Origin: Robiginitalea aurantiaca
GTDB taxonomy: Bacteria > Bacteroidota > Bacteroidia > Flavobacteriales > Flavobacteriaceae
Reading direction: 5' to 3'
NCBI RefSeq assembly: GCF_030380815.1
Contig: NZ_JAUDUY010000001.1
Span: 186,001 to 250,000 of the forward strand
DNA: 64,000 nucleotides
Of this stretch, positions 1-8,267 are shown in pieces; the stretch's first letter is position 1; each line of letters begins with the position of its first letter. Position numbers and translations under genes: made by a program. Under the pieces are notes generated by a model. It did not search any database. It was not told where the DNA came from and saw nothing but the letters and a program-made list of their open reading frames with translations.

Positions 1-2
1 GC

Positions 3-89
3 GAAAGGGATGTGGTCACCGTGGCCCAGATCATTTTAAGGCTGCGAAATGAGCCATTATTGACTGAAGACCAAATCATTCATGTTTAG
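3..89 (+). CDS. 3' end of a DEDDy 3'-5' exonuclease (DNA_pol_B_exo2 family), cut by window edge
   Basis: The frame is open from base 3 and ends with TAG at 87-89. It encodes the last 28 residues of a predicted 3'-5' exonuclease related to the PolB exonuclease domain. The readable part starts at CERD, the end of the exoIII motif Y-x3-D that supplies a catalytic Asp, and runs through TVAQIILRLRNE. It may be the tail of the intact gene lying upstream, or only another displaced 3' end like the five copies that follow. The window edge prevents a choice. The last 40 bases are nearly identical to the copy ending at 6117. Confidence 0.6.
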   Translation, partial: ERDVVTVAQIILRLRNEPLLTEDQIIHV

Positions 90-94
90 AGGCT

Positions 95-390
95 TTAAGC
101 CAGCCGGTGCTGCCCATCGTCCACCCTGTAGAGAGTAAAGGGAATACAGTGTAACACTTCATACAACTCCTTGTCTTTTATCATAGGCAGGGCATGAATA
201 TCCAATACCCGTTTCAACCCTCCTCAATCGTTATATCGTCAGCATTAGAACTAAAGGACTCTATAAACCTTAAATGAGAAACCTTTTAGCTTAAGCTTTG
301 TTTGTTTTGGGATAGCCTTGCCGATAGGTTTCTTGTGAATGAAAATAAGATCGAAGCCATAAGAATATGTCAAGCCATTTTTAAATTAGA
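95..390 (-). pseudogene. Possible decayed minus-strand coding remnant
   Basis: This 354-base gap between the first exonuclease tail and the S41 gene has no intact gene. On the minus strand, coding-like stretches follow one another in shifted frames. One, of about 40 codons, contains IHKKPIGKAIPKQTKLKLKG. A second contains FIESFSSNADDITIEEG. A third, starting in the run LKRVLDIHALPMIKDKELYE, ends with TAA at 95-97. They would join into one protein only after at least two frameshifts. I recognise no family. Open runs this short can arise by chance, so confidence is low. On the plus strand a 34-codon GTG-initiated frame (335-439) also ends just before the next gene and is equally uncertain. Confidence 0.25.
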
Positions 391-443
391 TTGTTATCAC
401 GCCAATGTCAAACAAATGCTGGATAAAATAAAAATATAAGATT

Positions 444-1544
444 ATGAGTGCCAATTACACTAAGATTAAACTACTCCTTGTAGTTTTCATTTTTGCAGCA
501 GTTAATGCCTGTAAGGACAAATCTCCCGAAAAACCACTTAAGCCACTAAACGCAGACTTAATAGAAGTAGCAGATAGTATTTCTGTATTAATGAACACTT
601 TTCATTATAACCCCAAAGAGTTAACCACAGATAAATACCTGCAATTAGAAAAAGAGGTGAAAAACCTTGCAGAAACTGCTCAAACTAAAGAAGAGTTTAT
701 TAGGGAGTATAATTTGTTATGGCAAAATGGTCCTTTCTCGCATGTGCGTCTGGATAACATGAAACAGCCAGCTCAGGAAATAGCAAAATTCATTGATACC
801 CTGAGAGTGGGCGATCAAAGCGTGTCGTTGGAATGGATGGAGAATACGGCCATTTTGACGGTAAATACGATGATGGGTGTGGATACGAAAGAAAGGGTGG
901 AAGACGCCTATAAAGAGATTGACAAGAGGGACATTGAATATCTCATTGTAGACCTGAGAAATAACGATGGGGGAACTTTTGCCGGGATCCCACTTATAGC
1001 CCATCTGATCTCGGATCCACTGGAAATAGGCGTATTTGTTTCACAGAAATGGTGGAACAGTAACTCAAACCCTCCAATTAAGGAGAATACCCTGGGCCTC
1101 ACACCATGGCAGGGATGGTCGATTCAAACTTTCTGGAATGACGCACAAGAGAATCCGCTTACCCGGCTCCAAATCCAGCCGATGGCTCCACGTTTCGATG
1201 GGCAGGTGTATGTTTTGATCAGTGATAACGCCTTTAGTGCGGCCGAGTTAACATCCGATGGCTTGGCCAATATAGAGAATGTATCGCTTATAGGAGAAAC
1301 CACTGGCGGGGAAGTACTTTCCCAAAAGATGTATGATCTGCCAATGGATATGCAACTATCAATTCCTATTGCCGATTACTATTCTTTTCGAATAGGCAGA
1401 ATCGAAGGCCAGGGAGTGAGTCCCGATATAGAAATAGATCCTCGGGTGGCAAAGGATCTCGCGATATCTTTAACAAACGGAGTGAATCTGGAAGATGCCG
1501 TAACAAAAGCTAAAGACGATCTAAAAAATATGTCAAAAAATTAA
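444..1544 (+). CDS. S41 family peptidase-like lipoprotein
   Basis: A 366-residue protein with a lipoprotein signal: hydrophobic residues about 8-21 and a lipobox ending AVNAC, so it is probably anchored in the envelope facing the periplasm. The C-terminal half has the tail-specific protease (S41) fold signatures: LIVDLRNNDGG near residue 170 and NAFSAAELTSDGL with the likely nucleophile Ser265, followed by GETTGGE. No PDZ domain is evident, which places it nearer the IRBP-like than the CtpA-like branch. Proteolysis of periplasmic proteins or peptides is the expected role, but the substrate is unknown. It is the sole gene between the first two exonuclease-end repeats and is A+T-richer than genes beyond 9 kb. 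Confidence 0.82.
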   Translation: MSANYTKIKLLLVVFIFAAVNACKDKSPEKPLKPLNADLIEVADSISVLMNTFHYNPKELTTDKYLQLEKEVKNLAETAQTKEEFIREYNLLWQNGPFSHVRLDNMKQPAQEIAKFIDTLRVGDQSVSLEWMENTAILTVNTMMGVDTKERVEDAYKEIDKRDIEYLIVDLRNNDGGTFAGIPLIAHLISDPLEIGVFVSQKWWNSNSNPPIKENTLGLTPWQGWSIQTFWNDAQENPLTRLQIQPMAPRFDGQVYVLISDNAFSAAELTSDGLANIENVSLIGETTGGEVLSQKMYDLPMDMQLSIPIADYYSFRIGRIEGQGVSPDIEIDPRVAKDLAISLTNGVNLEDAVTKAKDDLKNMSKN

Positions 1545-1649
1545 GTTTTTAAGCGAGTAAAACATAATTAGGTTTAGGACAGCTACATTCTTGTTATCTA
1601 CCCTGACAAGGCAATCTTATTCAGATAGAATTTGCCGCCCTGCAATTTG

Positions 1650-1776
1650 TTTATGAAAAAAAGGCCTGGATCGCATTATTCAATACTGCGAACAGGATGT
1701 GATTACCGTGGCCCAGATCATTTTAAGGCTGCGGAATGAGGAATTGTGGACGGAAGCCGAAATAGTCTATATTTAG
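1650..1776 (+). pseudogene. Exonuclease 3'-end repeat, copy 2 (5'-truncated)
   Basis: The reading frame VYEKKGLDRIIQYCEQDVIT followed by VAQIILRLRNEE and a TAG at 1774-1776 matches the end of the DNA_pol_B_exo2 exonuclease. The exoIII motif Y-x3-D (YCEQD) is kept. The segment coding for the Trp-to-Asp-Gly half present in copies 3 and 5 is missing, with similarity fading just before 1650. There is no start codon of its own. It is the most diverged of the open-frame copies, mostly at third codon positions. The rest of the 387-base gap (1545-1931) shows nothing recognisable. Confidence 0.8.
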
Positions 1777-1931
1777 AAGTATTCCACCAGACCGTGAATT
1801 GTTCTTCACAAATAAATCATCAATTACTACAATATAAAAAGAGATCTGAGGTCTAAATGAATCGAGCAAGTCTGTAACATTGCTCCCCGTTAAACGTCAT
1901 AACTTAAAACCAACTATAAAGTCAAACAAGA

Positions 1932-2378
1932 TTGAGTACAAAAAGCTCCAGGCCTAAATCATTGACGGATTACAGAATCAACATAAAAATCAAACTAGCC
2001 TTTCTTTGGGCTTCATTGATGTTCCTGTACATCTATGCCGACTATTTTCAGCTAATGACCCCAGGTAAACTGGAGCGAATGATAGAGATGCAAACACCAA
2101 TGGGACCAACATCGCCGGGGCTATTGGTGATATTCTCTCTGATTTTGATTGTTCCGGCCCTGATGATATTTCTATCCGTCTTTTTAACAGCGCAAATCAA
2201 TAAATGGTTAAACCTTGTAACTGCATTCCTATATGCGAGTATTTCAATTCTGATTATCGTTTCTAATATCGGTTATGAGTGGCATACATTCTATATTTTA
2301 TTCAACCTGGTAGAACTTCTGATATTCGCCCTGATCATTTCACAGGCATGGAAATGGCCGAGGGGTGAATCTGCATGA
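1932..2378 (+). CDS. DUF6326-like integral membrane protein
   Basis: A 148-residue protein with four predicted membrane spans (about 22-40, 65-88, 93-112 and 118-138). The motif KLAFLWASLMFLYIYADYF in span 1 resembles the DUF6326 family of small Bacteroidota membrane proteins, of unknown function. The start is TTG at 1932. No ATG precedes the first conserved span, so TTG is the best choice. It lies 51 bases upstream of a DUF4386 gene in the same direction and the two form one cargo unit between repeats 2 and 3. The family name is from memory of the motif and could be wrong; the membrane topology is clear. Confidence 0.6.
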   Translation: MSTKSSRPKSLTDYRINIKIKLAFLWASLMFLYIYADYFQLMTPGKLERMIEMQTPMGPTSPGLLVIFSLILIVPALMIFLSVFLTAQINKWLNLVTAFLYASISILIIVSNIGYEWHTFYILFNLVELLIFALIISQAWKWPRGESA

Positions 2379-2429
2379 TCAACAGATAACATTTATATCT
2401 AATCCGCAAAAGAACGAATACCTATTACT

Positions 2430-3113
2430 ATGATTGCAAATGATAAACAAAGTCCGTTAGTTGCTACAGCAAGAACTGCTGGAATCTGGTACCTAATGTT
2501 GGCCATTTCAGGCATTTTAGGATTTATGGTATTTCATAAACAGGTTTATACTGCGGACCCCCAGCAAACACTTAACAATTTGGTAGAAGGAGAATCCCTT
2601 GCACGCCTTCGCCTGCTGCTAGAATTTGCAATCATTCTCTCTCAAGCACTAGCCGCCATCTGGTTTTACAGATTATTCCGCAACATCAATGAGTGGGCCG
2701 CCCTGGCAACTGGAATTTGGGGAACTGTGAATGCCGTTGTAATTATGGTTAGTGCCATATCTATGGGTGCTGCCATTAAAATTGGCCTGTCTTCCGGAGT
2801 GATGGAAGATAAAGTTGTATTAATTGACTTACTTAATAATTTGATCTCCAACTCCTGGAATATAGGAGGCCTATTCTTTGGTCTTTGGCTTATCCCTATG
2901 GGCTACATCATTACTAGCTCAAAAAGAATGCCTGTCTGGTTAGGCAGAACTTTGATAATAGGAGGTTTTGGTTATTTGATTAGTACAGCCATAAGGTACG
3001 CAGGTGTTTCAGGTTCATGGGTAGGCATCCTAACTATACCTGCTACAATAGGTGAGTTCTGGATGATAGGCTATTTATTGATTTTCGGAATACGACCAGA
3101 GAATAAAAAATGA
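2430..3113 (+). CDS. DUF4386 domain-containing membrane protein
   Basis: A 227-residue polytopic membrane protein with about six spans. The N-terminal ATARTAGIWYLMLAISGI segment and the central FYRLFRNINEWAALATGIWG segment are typical of DUF4386, a family of unknown function often found beside stress or transport genes in Bacteroidota and Firmicutes. Length agrees with the family. It follows the DUF6326-like gene at 51 bases and is probably co-transcribed with it. It ends shortly before the best preserved exonuclease-end repeat. Confidence 0.8.
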   Translation: MIANDKQSPLVATARTAGIWYLMLAISGILGFMVFHKQVYTADPQQTLNNLVEGESLARLRLLLEFAIILSQALAAIWFYRLFRNINEWAALATGIWGTVNAVVIMVSAISMGAAIKIGLSSGVMEDKVVLIDLLNNLISNSWNIGGLFFGLWLIPMGYIITSSKRMPVWLGRTLIIGGFGYLISTAIRYAGVSGSWVGILTIPATIGEFWMIGYLLIFGIRPENKK

Positions 3114-3243
3114 GTAATAAAACCAAAAACAGCCATAAGAACAATACATCTGATCTTACTTTATTGGAGTCTATAATTCATCCGATTTAATGCACACCAG
3201 TATTCACCTTCATTGAAATTTTTGTTTTTTTAGTTATTAAAAA

Positions 3244-3489
3244 TTAGACATCTGGCGGTTTGGTGATTACAAGCATTACACCTCCCTGAAGTTACTGGCC
3301 TACGTATTGGGGGTACCTTCTCCCAAGGAGGACATTGACGGGAGCATGGTCAGGGAGGTATATTATGAAGAAAATGATCTGGAACGGATTACCAAATACT
3401 GCGAAAGGGATGTGGTCACCGTGGCACAGGTGTTTTTAAGGCTTCGGAATGAGGAGCTCTTGACGGAAGACCAGATCGTTTATGTTTAG
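3244..3489 (+). pseudogene. Exonuclease 3'-end repeat, copy 3 (longest open copy)
   Basis: An open frame reads KLDIWRFGDYKHYTSLKLL and continues through VPSPKEDIDGSMVREVYY, EENDLERITKYCERDVVTV and AQVFLRLRNEELLTED to TAG at 3487-3489. This is about 80 residues, the C-terminal third of a DNA_pol_B_exo2 exonuclease including exoIII (YCERD). The exoI and exoII motifs are absent, so the fragment cannot be active. The ATG at 3307 is internal to the conserved domain and not a real start. Copy 3 and copy 5 are almost identical over the middle stretch (DIDGSMVREV to VAQVFLR) but differ at most synonymous sites before it. The remainder of the gap 3114-3560 holds nothing else recognisable. Confidence 0.88.
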
Positions 3490-3560
3490 AAACATTTAAA
3501 TACTTCCCTTAACTTAAAGAGATATAATTATGTTTATTTGAAGGTTCACAACTATACATT

Positions 3561-4634
3561 ATGAAGAAAATTCTATTTACAACCATCCTACTCGTTACAC
3601 TGTCTTGTGCAGACACTAAAAAAAATATAGAGGAGGATAAATCCTTAATGGACCAAAGCTATTTCAGACATTTAAGCTATTTAATAAACATCAAAAATGA
3701 AGTAGCACAGGAGCATTGGCCTGACTTCGCAGAAAATGATTTTTATGCACCGGTAGTATATTACAGTAAAGAAAATGCCTTCGTACTTAACCCCAACGAA
3801 CATATTCGTAAAATTACCGATCGACCACAAGAGCTATCTTTCAATAAAGTACCGGTCATCAAACTATCGGAAACGTATACAGATACAACCAGCCTGAAGT
3901 TTAATAATGGTATGACTAGTGACAGTACTTCCTTTGCCTACATGCAACCCGTTTTATATTTCCAGAGTTTTGAATTGACCAAAAAATTCCTTCAAGACGA
4001 CCTTGTTGATATTCAAGATTGGTCAATTATGGTTATTCACGAGCTATTTCATTCATATGAATGGTCAATCCCAGAAATGTTTGAATATGCCGAAACAGTG
4101 TCGAAACATATGCCTGGAGGGCCTGATAATTTCCTTGGTTCTTATCACCAAGATCTTGAGTGGTATAAAGAAAGCGTTAAACAAGAAAATGAGCTGTTGA
4201 AGGAAATTTGGATTGATGAAGCTGACTTAATTCAAAATCTCAATAAATATAATTCACTTCGTAATCAGAGGATTGAAAGAATAAAAAGGGAATACGATGT
4301 TGACATTCGTATTGCTGAAGATTACGAAATCACAATTGAAGGACAAGCAAGATATTTTGAATCATTAGTTAAAAGATATCTATCTAAAAATGTTCCTGAA
4401 GCAGCTTTCTTGACGCAAGAAGATAAGGAAGGTATCACCAATATGTTTAAAGGGTATGAGGTTTCAAAAGACAAAAACCTATCGGACATCTTTAACAATA
4501 GATATTATTATCCAATGGGTTATAACATTTCCATGATTCTTGAAAAATATAATGTAGACTATAAAAATTCGATTTTTAGAGAAGAACAAAACATCCATCA
4601 CTATCTGGAAGAATTAAAAAACTCACAACAATAA
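3561..4634 (+). CDS. Putative zinc metallopeptidase lipoprotein (HExxH)
   Basis: A 357-residue protein with a lipoprotein signal (MKKILFTTILLVTLSC) followed by a charged linker. The key feature is VIHELFHSYEW, an HExxH zinc-binding motif at His160-Glu161-His164. About 100 residues later TIEGQARYFES offers Glu260 in an E-G-x-A-x-Y context, as in the third ligand of gluzincin-type peptidases. I do not recognise a named family. The likely role is a periplasm-facing or surface metallopeptidase, but catalysis is inferred from the motif only. It is the most A+T-rich gene of the window and sits alone between repeats 3 and 4, consistent with acquisition by transfer. Confidence 0.65.
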   Translation: MKKILFTTILLVTLSCADTKKNIEEDKSLMDQSYFRHLSYLINIKNEVAQEHWPDFAENDFYAPVVYYSKENAFVLNPNEHIRKITDRPQELSFNKVPVIKLSETYTDTTSLKFNNGMTSDSTSFAYMQPVLYFQSFELTKKFLQDDLVDIQDWSIMVIHELFHSYEWSIPEMFEYAETVSKHMPGGPDNFLGSYHQDLEWYKESVKQENELLKEIWIDEADLIQNLNKYNSLRNQRIERIKREYDVDIRIAEDYEITIEGQARYFESLVKRYLSKNVPEAAFLTQEDKEGITNMFKGYEVSKDKNLSDIFNNRYYYPMGYNISMILEKYNVDYKNSIFREEQNIHHYLEELKNSQQ

Positions 4635-4721
4635 ATAAACGGCACTAAAACGACCGTTTATTTTGACTGTTGCTAAATCAAGAGCAGTATAGAAAGGATA
4701 CGCTTCGTAGTTAGTGTTTAA

Positions 4722-4839
4722 AAATTATACTTCTGGGAATTCGGAGACTTTAAATACTACACCTTCCTGAAGTTACTAGCGTATATTCTGGGTATTCCAT
4801 CCCCAGGATGTGTTATTGACTGAAGACTAAATCTTTTAG
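4722..4839 (+). pseudogene. Exonuclease 3'-end repeat, copy 4 (internally deleted)
   Basis: The frame WEFGDFKYYTFLKLLAYILG then IPSP reproduces the first 25 codons of the repeat unit and then jumps, at about 4805, to bases matching only the last 30 bases of the unit (ttattgactgaagacta). About 130-150 bases of the middle, including exoIII, are gone and the frame is lost. The 19 bases up to the Trp codon closely match those before copy 3. The rest of the 438-base gap 4635-5072 has no gene. A hairpin with arms TGGCAA/TTGCCA at 5008-5028 lacks a T tract and has no assigned role. Confidence 0.8.
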
Positions 4840-5072
4840 ATTTAAGATTAATCCTCCCGCAAGCTCGTAATGTATTTTTCATAAAGAATAGTAGGGAATT
4901 ACTCTGGCTAACTAGGTTCGTGGTTTGTGCATGTAATGTGCTTACAATATTTGCTGTAGTTTTTAGGTTATATAAAAGTTCCGTAGGTACTAGCTAAATC
5001 TCATTGTTGGCAATTATAAGAGTTGCCAGGAATGAAAAACACATCAACTACCAAATACCACTTTAGCCCTTT

Positions 5073-5726
5073 ATGAAGTATTTTTTAGAAGCAATTAAAA
5101 ACTATGCAGTTTTCCAAGGCAGATCGAGTCGAATAGAATTTTGGATGTTCGCACTATTTGGACTCTTAATTATTCCTGTTGCGTTAAGTCTTATTGGAGA
5201 ATTTTTCTTTTATATATATAGTCTGTTTATACTCATCCCCACCTTGGCGATTATGACCAGAAGAGTGCATGATACCGGGAAGCAAGGGGCGTTAGTATTT
5301 CTTGCTTTAATACCCTTCATCGGGTTTATAATCGTTTTAATTTTGTGTCTTCAGGAAGGAAATGCGGGTCCTAATATGTATGGACCCGGGTCCGGAGACA
5401 TCAGGGGCATTGAACCGAATCAACCCGAAAACCAAAGCTCATATCCCAAGACTGCTGTGTCAGATCAGACATCCCGCACAGAACAGCAAAATATCAATCC
5501 TCAGGAGCTGGGCAGGAATAAAGGCTATGGATGCGCATTCGCCTCTGGCGGTTTATTATTAGGCGGCCTGGCCGGCGGAATTATTGGATTTAGTATTGGC
5601 CTTTCCCAAGGGTATACAGGAGGAGAATCTATAGGGGCTATTTTATTTGGAATTATTGGAATACCGATTGGAGCAATCGCAGGAATGGCATTGGGGGCAG
5701 TTTTTGGAAGTAAAAAACGGAGATGA
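5073..5726 (+). CDS. DUF805 membrane protein with glycine-rich C-terminal membrane region
   Basis: A 217-residue protein. Residues 1-115 form a DUF805 domain: YAVFQGRSSRIEFWMFALF, then two or three spans, then MTRRVHDTGKQG, then a GPNMYGPG-type end. DUF805 proteins are inner-membrane proteins of unknown function. Residues 115-150 are a polar linker rich in Gln, Asn and Ser. Residues 150-213 carry two Gly/Ala-rich hydrophobic segments resembling glycine-zipper membrane regions, with a basic tail KKRR. The fused C-terminal half is less usual for the family. It is the only gene between repeats 4 and 5. Confidence 0.8.
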   Translation: MKYFLEAIKNYAVFQGRSSRIEFWMFALFGLLIIPVALSLIGEFFFYIYSLFILIPTLAIMTRRVHDTGKQGALVFLALIPFIGFIIVLILCLQEGNAGPNMYGPGSGDIRGIEPNQPENQSSYPKTAVSDQTSRTEQQNINPQELGRNKGYGCAFASGGLLLGGLAGGIIGFSIGLSQGYTGGESIGAILFGIIGIPIGAIAGMALGAVFGSKKRR

Positions 5727-5866
5727 TGAATTCTTATTTATGAGATTTCTTTCATGGTGAAGGGACCTCATGCTTTTTCTATGTACGAATCATTTGACTC
5801 TATTGATTTGCTTTTACACGGTCATTGACTCCCATGGAAATAATTGCTAGTTCAGATATTAAAAAA

Positions 5867-6117
5867 CCGATCTCTGGAAATTAGGTGATTTTAAGCACTA
5901 CACCTCTTTAAAACTCATGGCTTACGTGCTGGGAATACCCTCCCCAAAAGAAGATATTGACGGGAGCATGGTCAGGGAGGTATTTTATGAAGAAAATGAT
6001 CTGGAACGTATCGTCCATTACTGCGAAAGGGATGTGGTCACCGTGGCACAGGTGTTTTTAAGGCTGCGAAATGAGCCATTATTGACTGAAGACCAAATCG
6101 TTCAGGTTCAGGTATGA
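5867..6117 (+). pseudogene. Exonuclease 3'-end repeat, copy 5 (open, altered stop)
   Basis: The frame TDLWKLGDFKHYTSLKLMAY, then VLGIPSPKEDIDGSMV, REVFYEENDLERIVHYCERD and VVTVAQVFLRLRNEPLLTED, ends QIVQVQV with TGA at 6115-6117 instead of the usual TAG three codons earlier. ExoIII (YCERD) is intact; the N-terminal two thirds of the exonuclease are absent. The ATG at 5917 lies inside the domain and is not a credible start. The final third is nearly identical to copy 1 and the middle to copy 3, so the unit is a mosaic. The rest of the gap 5727-6281 shows no gene. Confidence 0.87.
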
Positions 6118-6281
6118 AATACCCGATAGCCTGCAATTCAGGGAGGATAGGCTTTGTTTATTTTAAACAGCAGGACCCTTGAATATAAATGATTGGAGTC
6201 GCGAGTCGGGATTAGTGCTTTCATAAGATCCTATTTATTACTATTTTGGTTTGTTATCGGTAATTTTTAAAAAAAACATAA

Positions 6282-8177
6282 ATGATGAAAAAATTGGTTT
6301 GCCTGTTTGCTTTTATTACCATTTTGGGATGTAATGAGAATCAATCTTTTGACAGTGACTTGCTGGATCCGGAAGTAATTGATCACAATGTCCAAATGGA
6401 GGTTGAACCCTATGCAGATGAAGAAATATTAAAAAATCTGGCTCCCATTCGCGCCAGGTTTGACAATTATGCCATAACTGAAGACAGTGAATTCATAAAC
6501 GACAGAATGACGTCTTTTGGCAAGCAAATGCCCAAAACCATTTATGAACCTGTAAAGGATAAAGCCTTTTTAATGGCTGGCTGGCAGTTGACATCTACGT
6601 TGATTGTAGTGGGTGATGATGGATTGATTGTTGTGGACCCAGGAGAAAGTGACGAGGCTTCGGGGCGAATACTAGGTGATTTTAGGAAAGAAACAAATAT
6701 CCAACTACCTGTTAAGGCTGTGGTTTATACGCACAGGCATCCTGATCACTCATTTGGTTCTGCGGGAATGGGAGTTACACAAGAGCAGGTCAACAAAGGT
6801 GAAGTAAAAATATTCGCCCATCATCAGTTCATGGAGTACCTGGCCAATGATGCCAGTGTGGTTGGCGCTATTCTTACAGAGCGCACAGCTTACGGTGGGG
6901 CAACCTATTTGGGCCAGAATGAAAAGGGGCTCGTACATGCTGGTTTGGGTCCTACCTTCGCCGGGGGTAAAATTTCCTTTTACCGTCCAACAGATATTGT
7001 TACCGGAAAACTGGAAGCAGAAGTTTCTGGCGTGAAAATGGTTTTGTTTGAGGCCTATGGTGATGCAGAAGACGAAATAGATGTTTATTTTCCGGATCTA
7101 AAGCATGTGCACGGTTCTGAAACGATTCAGGGAGAATCATATCCGAATCTTTACACTTTGAGGGGAACGAAATACCGGGACCTGGTCAAGTGGTATAAAG
7201 GAGTAGATAACCTATTAGACTATGCAAAGATGAGTGACAGTTACAGTCATTCTCATATGAGATCATGGGTTGGAAATGGCTTTATCGTGGAACGAATCCA
7301 AAACTACAGAGATGCCATTCAGTTTACCCACGATCAATCTATTTATTACATGAATCAGGGGGCAACCCCGGAGGAATTGGTAGAACTGGTAAAGTTGCCT
7401 GAAAACCTAAAAAAAGACCCCTGGTTGCAGGAGTTTTACGGTAGTGTGGAACACGTTGTCAGAAATGTTTATAATGGTTATTTAGGCTGGTATTCTGGCG
7501 ATGCCACCGAACTCGCAACCCCTTCCTTTAAGCGAAAGGCAGCACTCTACGTTTCGGCCATGGGGGGACGCGACAATGTCCTTAAAATTGCCAATCAGGC
7601 AATTGATGCCGGGGACTATGGATGGGCGATGGAAATTACTACTCACTTAATACGTTCTAACCCGGAAGATTCGGACGCGCGAAAAGTGAAAGCTAAGGCG
7701 ATGCAAGAATGGGGCTATGATCAGTCGAATATTTATTACAGGAATTTTGCCCTTTCAGGGGCAAAAGAACTCGATGAAACACTTGACAAATCAGGCGCGT
7801 TTGATTTTGCAAACCCTGTCATTATTCAACAATTCGGGATCGGAACCATTCTGGAAAACCTTCGGGTAAAAATTAACGCCTCCAAGGCAACAGATGCCGA
7901 CTTTAAAATAGGATTTAATATTACAGACCGGAATGAAAAGTATGGCTTTCATGTACGAAATGGCATAGCTGCCTTTTATGAGTACGTTCCTGATGATGCC
8001 GATCTGGTAGTTAATATCCCGAGCAATGTGGTATACGATTTCGTCCTGGGTAAGGGACGTGTGAAAGATGCGATTAATAATGGTAACGGCACTGCCGAGG
8101 GCGACATTGACCAGTTGGATGTATTTGCCGGTTTCTTTGATTTTTCAAAATCTGAAATAAACCTGTCTTCAAGATAA
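6282..8177 (+). CDS. Alkylsulfatase-like metallo-beta-lactamase lipoprotein
   Basis: A 631-residue protein of the linear primary-alkylsulfatase type (SdsA1/YjcS group), which hydrolyses alkyl sulfate esters. A lipoprotein signal ends TILGC. The MBL metal motif YTHRHPDH gives His151, His153, Asp155 and His156. Further family marks are HGSETIQG and the following YPNLYTLRGTKYRD, then SYSHSHMRSW with a likely metal His. After that come the helical dimerisation domain (QAIDAGDYGWAMEITTHLI) and a C-terminal SCP2-like domain. The length is normal. Start is the ATG at 6282 or the adjacent ATG at 6285. A sulfatase of this sort would suit a marine surfactant or sulfated-lipid diet. It is the last cargo gene before the decayed copy 6. 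Confidence 0.88.
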   Translation: MMKKLVCLFAFITILGCNENQSFDSDLLDPEVIDHNVQMEVEPYADEEILKNLAPIRARFDNYAITEDSEFINDRMTSFGKQMPKTIYEPVKDKAFLMAGWQLTSTLIVVGDDGLIVVDPGESDEASGRILGDFRKETNIQLPVKAVVYTHRHPDHSFGSAGMGVTQEQVNKGEVKIFAHHQFMEYLANDASVVGAILTERTAYGGATYLGQNEKGLVHAGLGPTFAGGKISFYRPTDIVTGKLEAEVSGVKMVLFEAYGDAEDEIDVYFPDLKHVHGSETIQGESYPNLYTLRGTKYRDLVKWYKGVDNLLDYAKMSDSYSHSHMRSWVGNGFIVERIQNYRDAIQFTHDQSIYYMNQGATPEELVELVKLPENLKKDPWLQEFYGSVEHVVRNVYNGYLGWYSGDATELATPSFKRKAALYVSAMGGRDNVLKIANQAIDAGDYGWAMEITTHLIRSNPEDSDARKVKAKAMQEWGYDQSNIYYRNFALSGAKELDETLDKSGAFDFANPVIIQQFGIGTILENLRVKINASKATDADFKIGFNITDRNEKYGFHVRNGIAAFYEYVPDDADLVVNIPSNVVYDFVLGKGRVKDAINNGNGTAEGDIDQLDVFAGFFDFSKSEINLSSR

Positions 8178-8267
8178 ATCACACGGGCCTGTCTTGATAA
8201 GACATAAAATAAGGGCTTCTTTGAGCTGACCCTTATCTCAGATTAGAGCAATACATCATTTTGCTCC

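Noticed and set aside
3307-3489. 60-codon ATG frame that could be taken for a small gene (also 5917-6117)
   Set aside because: The ATG is internal to the conserved exonuclease C-terminal domain, and other copies align well upstream of it. These are fragments, not small genes.
5008-5028. Hairpin TGGCAA/TTGCCA upstream of the DUF805 gene as terminator or operator
   Set aside because: There is no T tract and no second copy; six-base arms are expected by chance.
8209-8236. ATAAGGG/CCCTTAT hairpin as terminator of the alkylsulfatase gene
   Set aside because: It has a 14-base loop and no T run after it; not strong enough to list as a terminator.
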